Shown: positions 6,228 to 6,361 of the stretch, piece by piece
How positions within the stretch are numbered: position 1 is the stretch's first letter
How the letters are laid out: each line of letters opens with the position of its first letter
From: Clostridia bacterium
GTDB lineage: Bacteria; Bacillota; Clostridia; Oscillospirales; Acutalibacteraceae
Direction of reading: 5' to 3'
Assembly (NCBI GenBank): GCA_900766945.1
Contig: CAAFXD010000154.1
Coordinates: 1-6,361 of the forward strand
Length of the DNA: 6,361 bases
Position numbers and translations under genes: made by a program
Notes under the pieces: model-generated
What the model saw: only the letters and a program-made list of their open reading frames with translations
Database searches by the model: none
What the model was told of the DNA's origin: nothing

Positions 6228-6361
6228 GTAGGGGAATTTCGGAACGGTCAAGACCGTTCCCTACGCACGAAATGCATTTTCAGGGTAGGGCGGGGGCTTG
6301 CCCCCGCCGTTTTTGCCCCCTCTGACGAGGGGGCTGTCAAATGCAACGCATTTGACTGGGG
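6228..6361. repeat. Cluster of hairpins: probable dispersed intergenic repeat (MITE-like), cut by the window end
   Basis: Four perfect inverted repeats stand almost end to end. They are GGAACGGTC/GACCGTTCC (6241-6260) flanked by GTAGGG and CCCTAC; GGCGGGGGC/GCCCCCGCC (6289-6308); GCCCCCTC/GAGGGGGC (6315-6334); and GTCAAATGC/GCATTTGAC (6336-6356), followed by TGGGG at the window edge. There is no open frame of note. From memory, blocks of this type (a paired C-rich/G-rich stem next to a GTCA...TGAC stem) recur between genes in many gut Clostridia genomes. That makes a mobile or formerly mobile non-coding repeat likely. I cannot count its copies from this window. Confidence 0.6.
6289..6314 (+). 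terminator. Terminator-like hairpin inside the repeat cluster
   Basis: A 9-bp GC-only stem, GGCGGGGGC (6289-6297) with GCCCCCGCC (6300-6308), is followed by G and five T (6310-6314). It would be able to terminate + strand transcription as a backup to the terminator at 6159, though it more likely exists as part of the repeat. Confidence 0.45.

Noticed and set aside
6066..6251. Minus-strand open frame of 61 codons after the regulator gene
   Set aside because: It crosses the terminator at 6159-6184 and shows no domain; it is likely chance.

Overview
The window looks like chromosomal DNA of a gut-type Clostridia bacterium (Bacillota; Oscillospirales-like is my guess). The reasons are G-rich ribosome binding sites (GGGAGG, GGGGG), sigma-A promoters with extended -10 boxes, U-tailed hairpin terminators, a BspA-type leucine-rich lipoprotein, and a terminal cluster of hairpins like the intergenic repeats I remember from uncultured gut Clostridia. 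All genes lie on the + strand. I saw no rRNA, tRNA, CRISPR array or transposase gene.

Layout. (1) Positions 1-1304: the 3' part of a GPH-type (MelB/XylP-like) sugar transporter gene, cut by the window start. Only its last two membrane helices and a long charged cytoplasmic tail are visible. (2) Positions 1297-2346: a gene overlapping the previous stop by 8 bases. It encodes a secreted lipoprotein with 23-residue BspA-type leucine-rich repeats, and a terminator closes this operon at about 2379-2408. (3) Positions 2409-2595: an AT-rich intergenic stretch with hairpins and a very good promoter whose -35 lies inside a small palindrome. (4) Positions 2596-5115: a complete second GPH-type transporter of 839 residues. 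It is a paralogue of the first and also carries a charged tail of about 320 residues. A strong terminator follows. (5) Positions 5258-6088: an AraC-family regulator with its own promoter and terminator. (6) Positions 6228-6361: four back-to-back perfect hairpins, probably a dispersed intergenic repeat running off the window end.

How it may work together. The AraC regulator has the N-terminal sensor type common in sugar-utilisation regulators and sits directly downstream of the complete transporter, so it plausibly controls that gene in response to a sugar. The LRR lipoprotein, translationally coupled to the first transporter, may be a surface partner. No glycoside hydrolase lies in the window, so the substrate cannot be named.

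The most unusual content is the transporter pair. Both carry a 320-340 residue Lys/Ala/Glu-rich C-terminal extension that is not the EIIA domain found on some GPH transporters. It contains recurring A-K-x-M-P elements and a conserved distal module. By ungapped alignment to MelB as I remember it, several residues used for cation and sugar binding are replaced.
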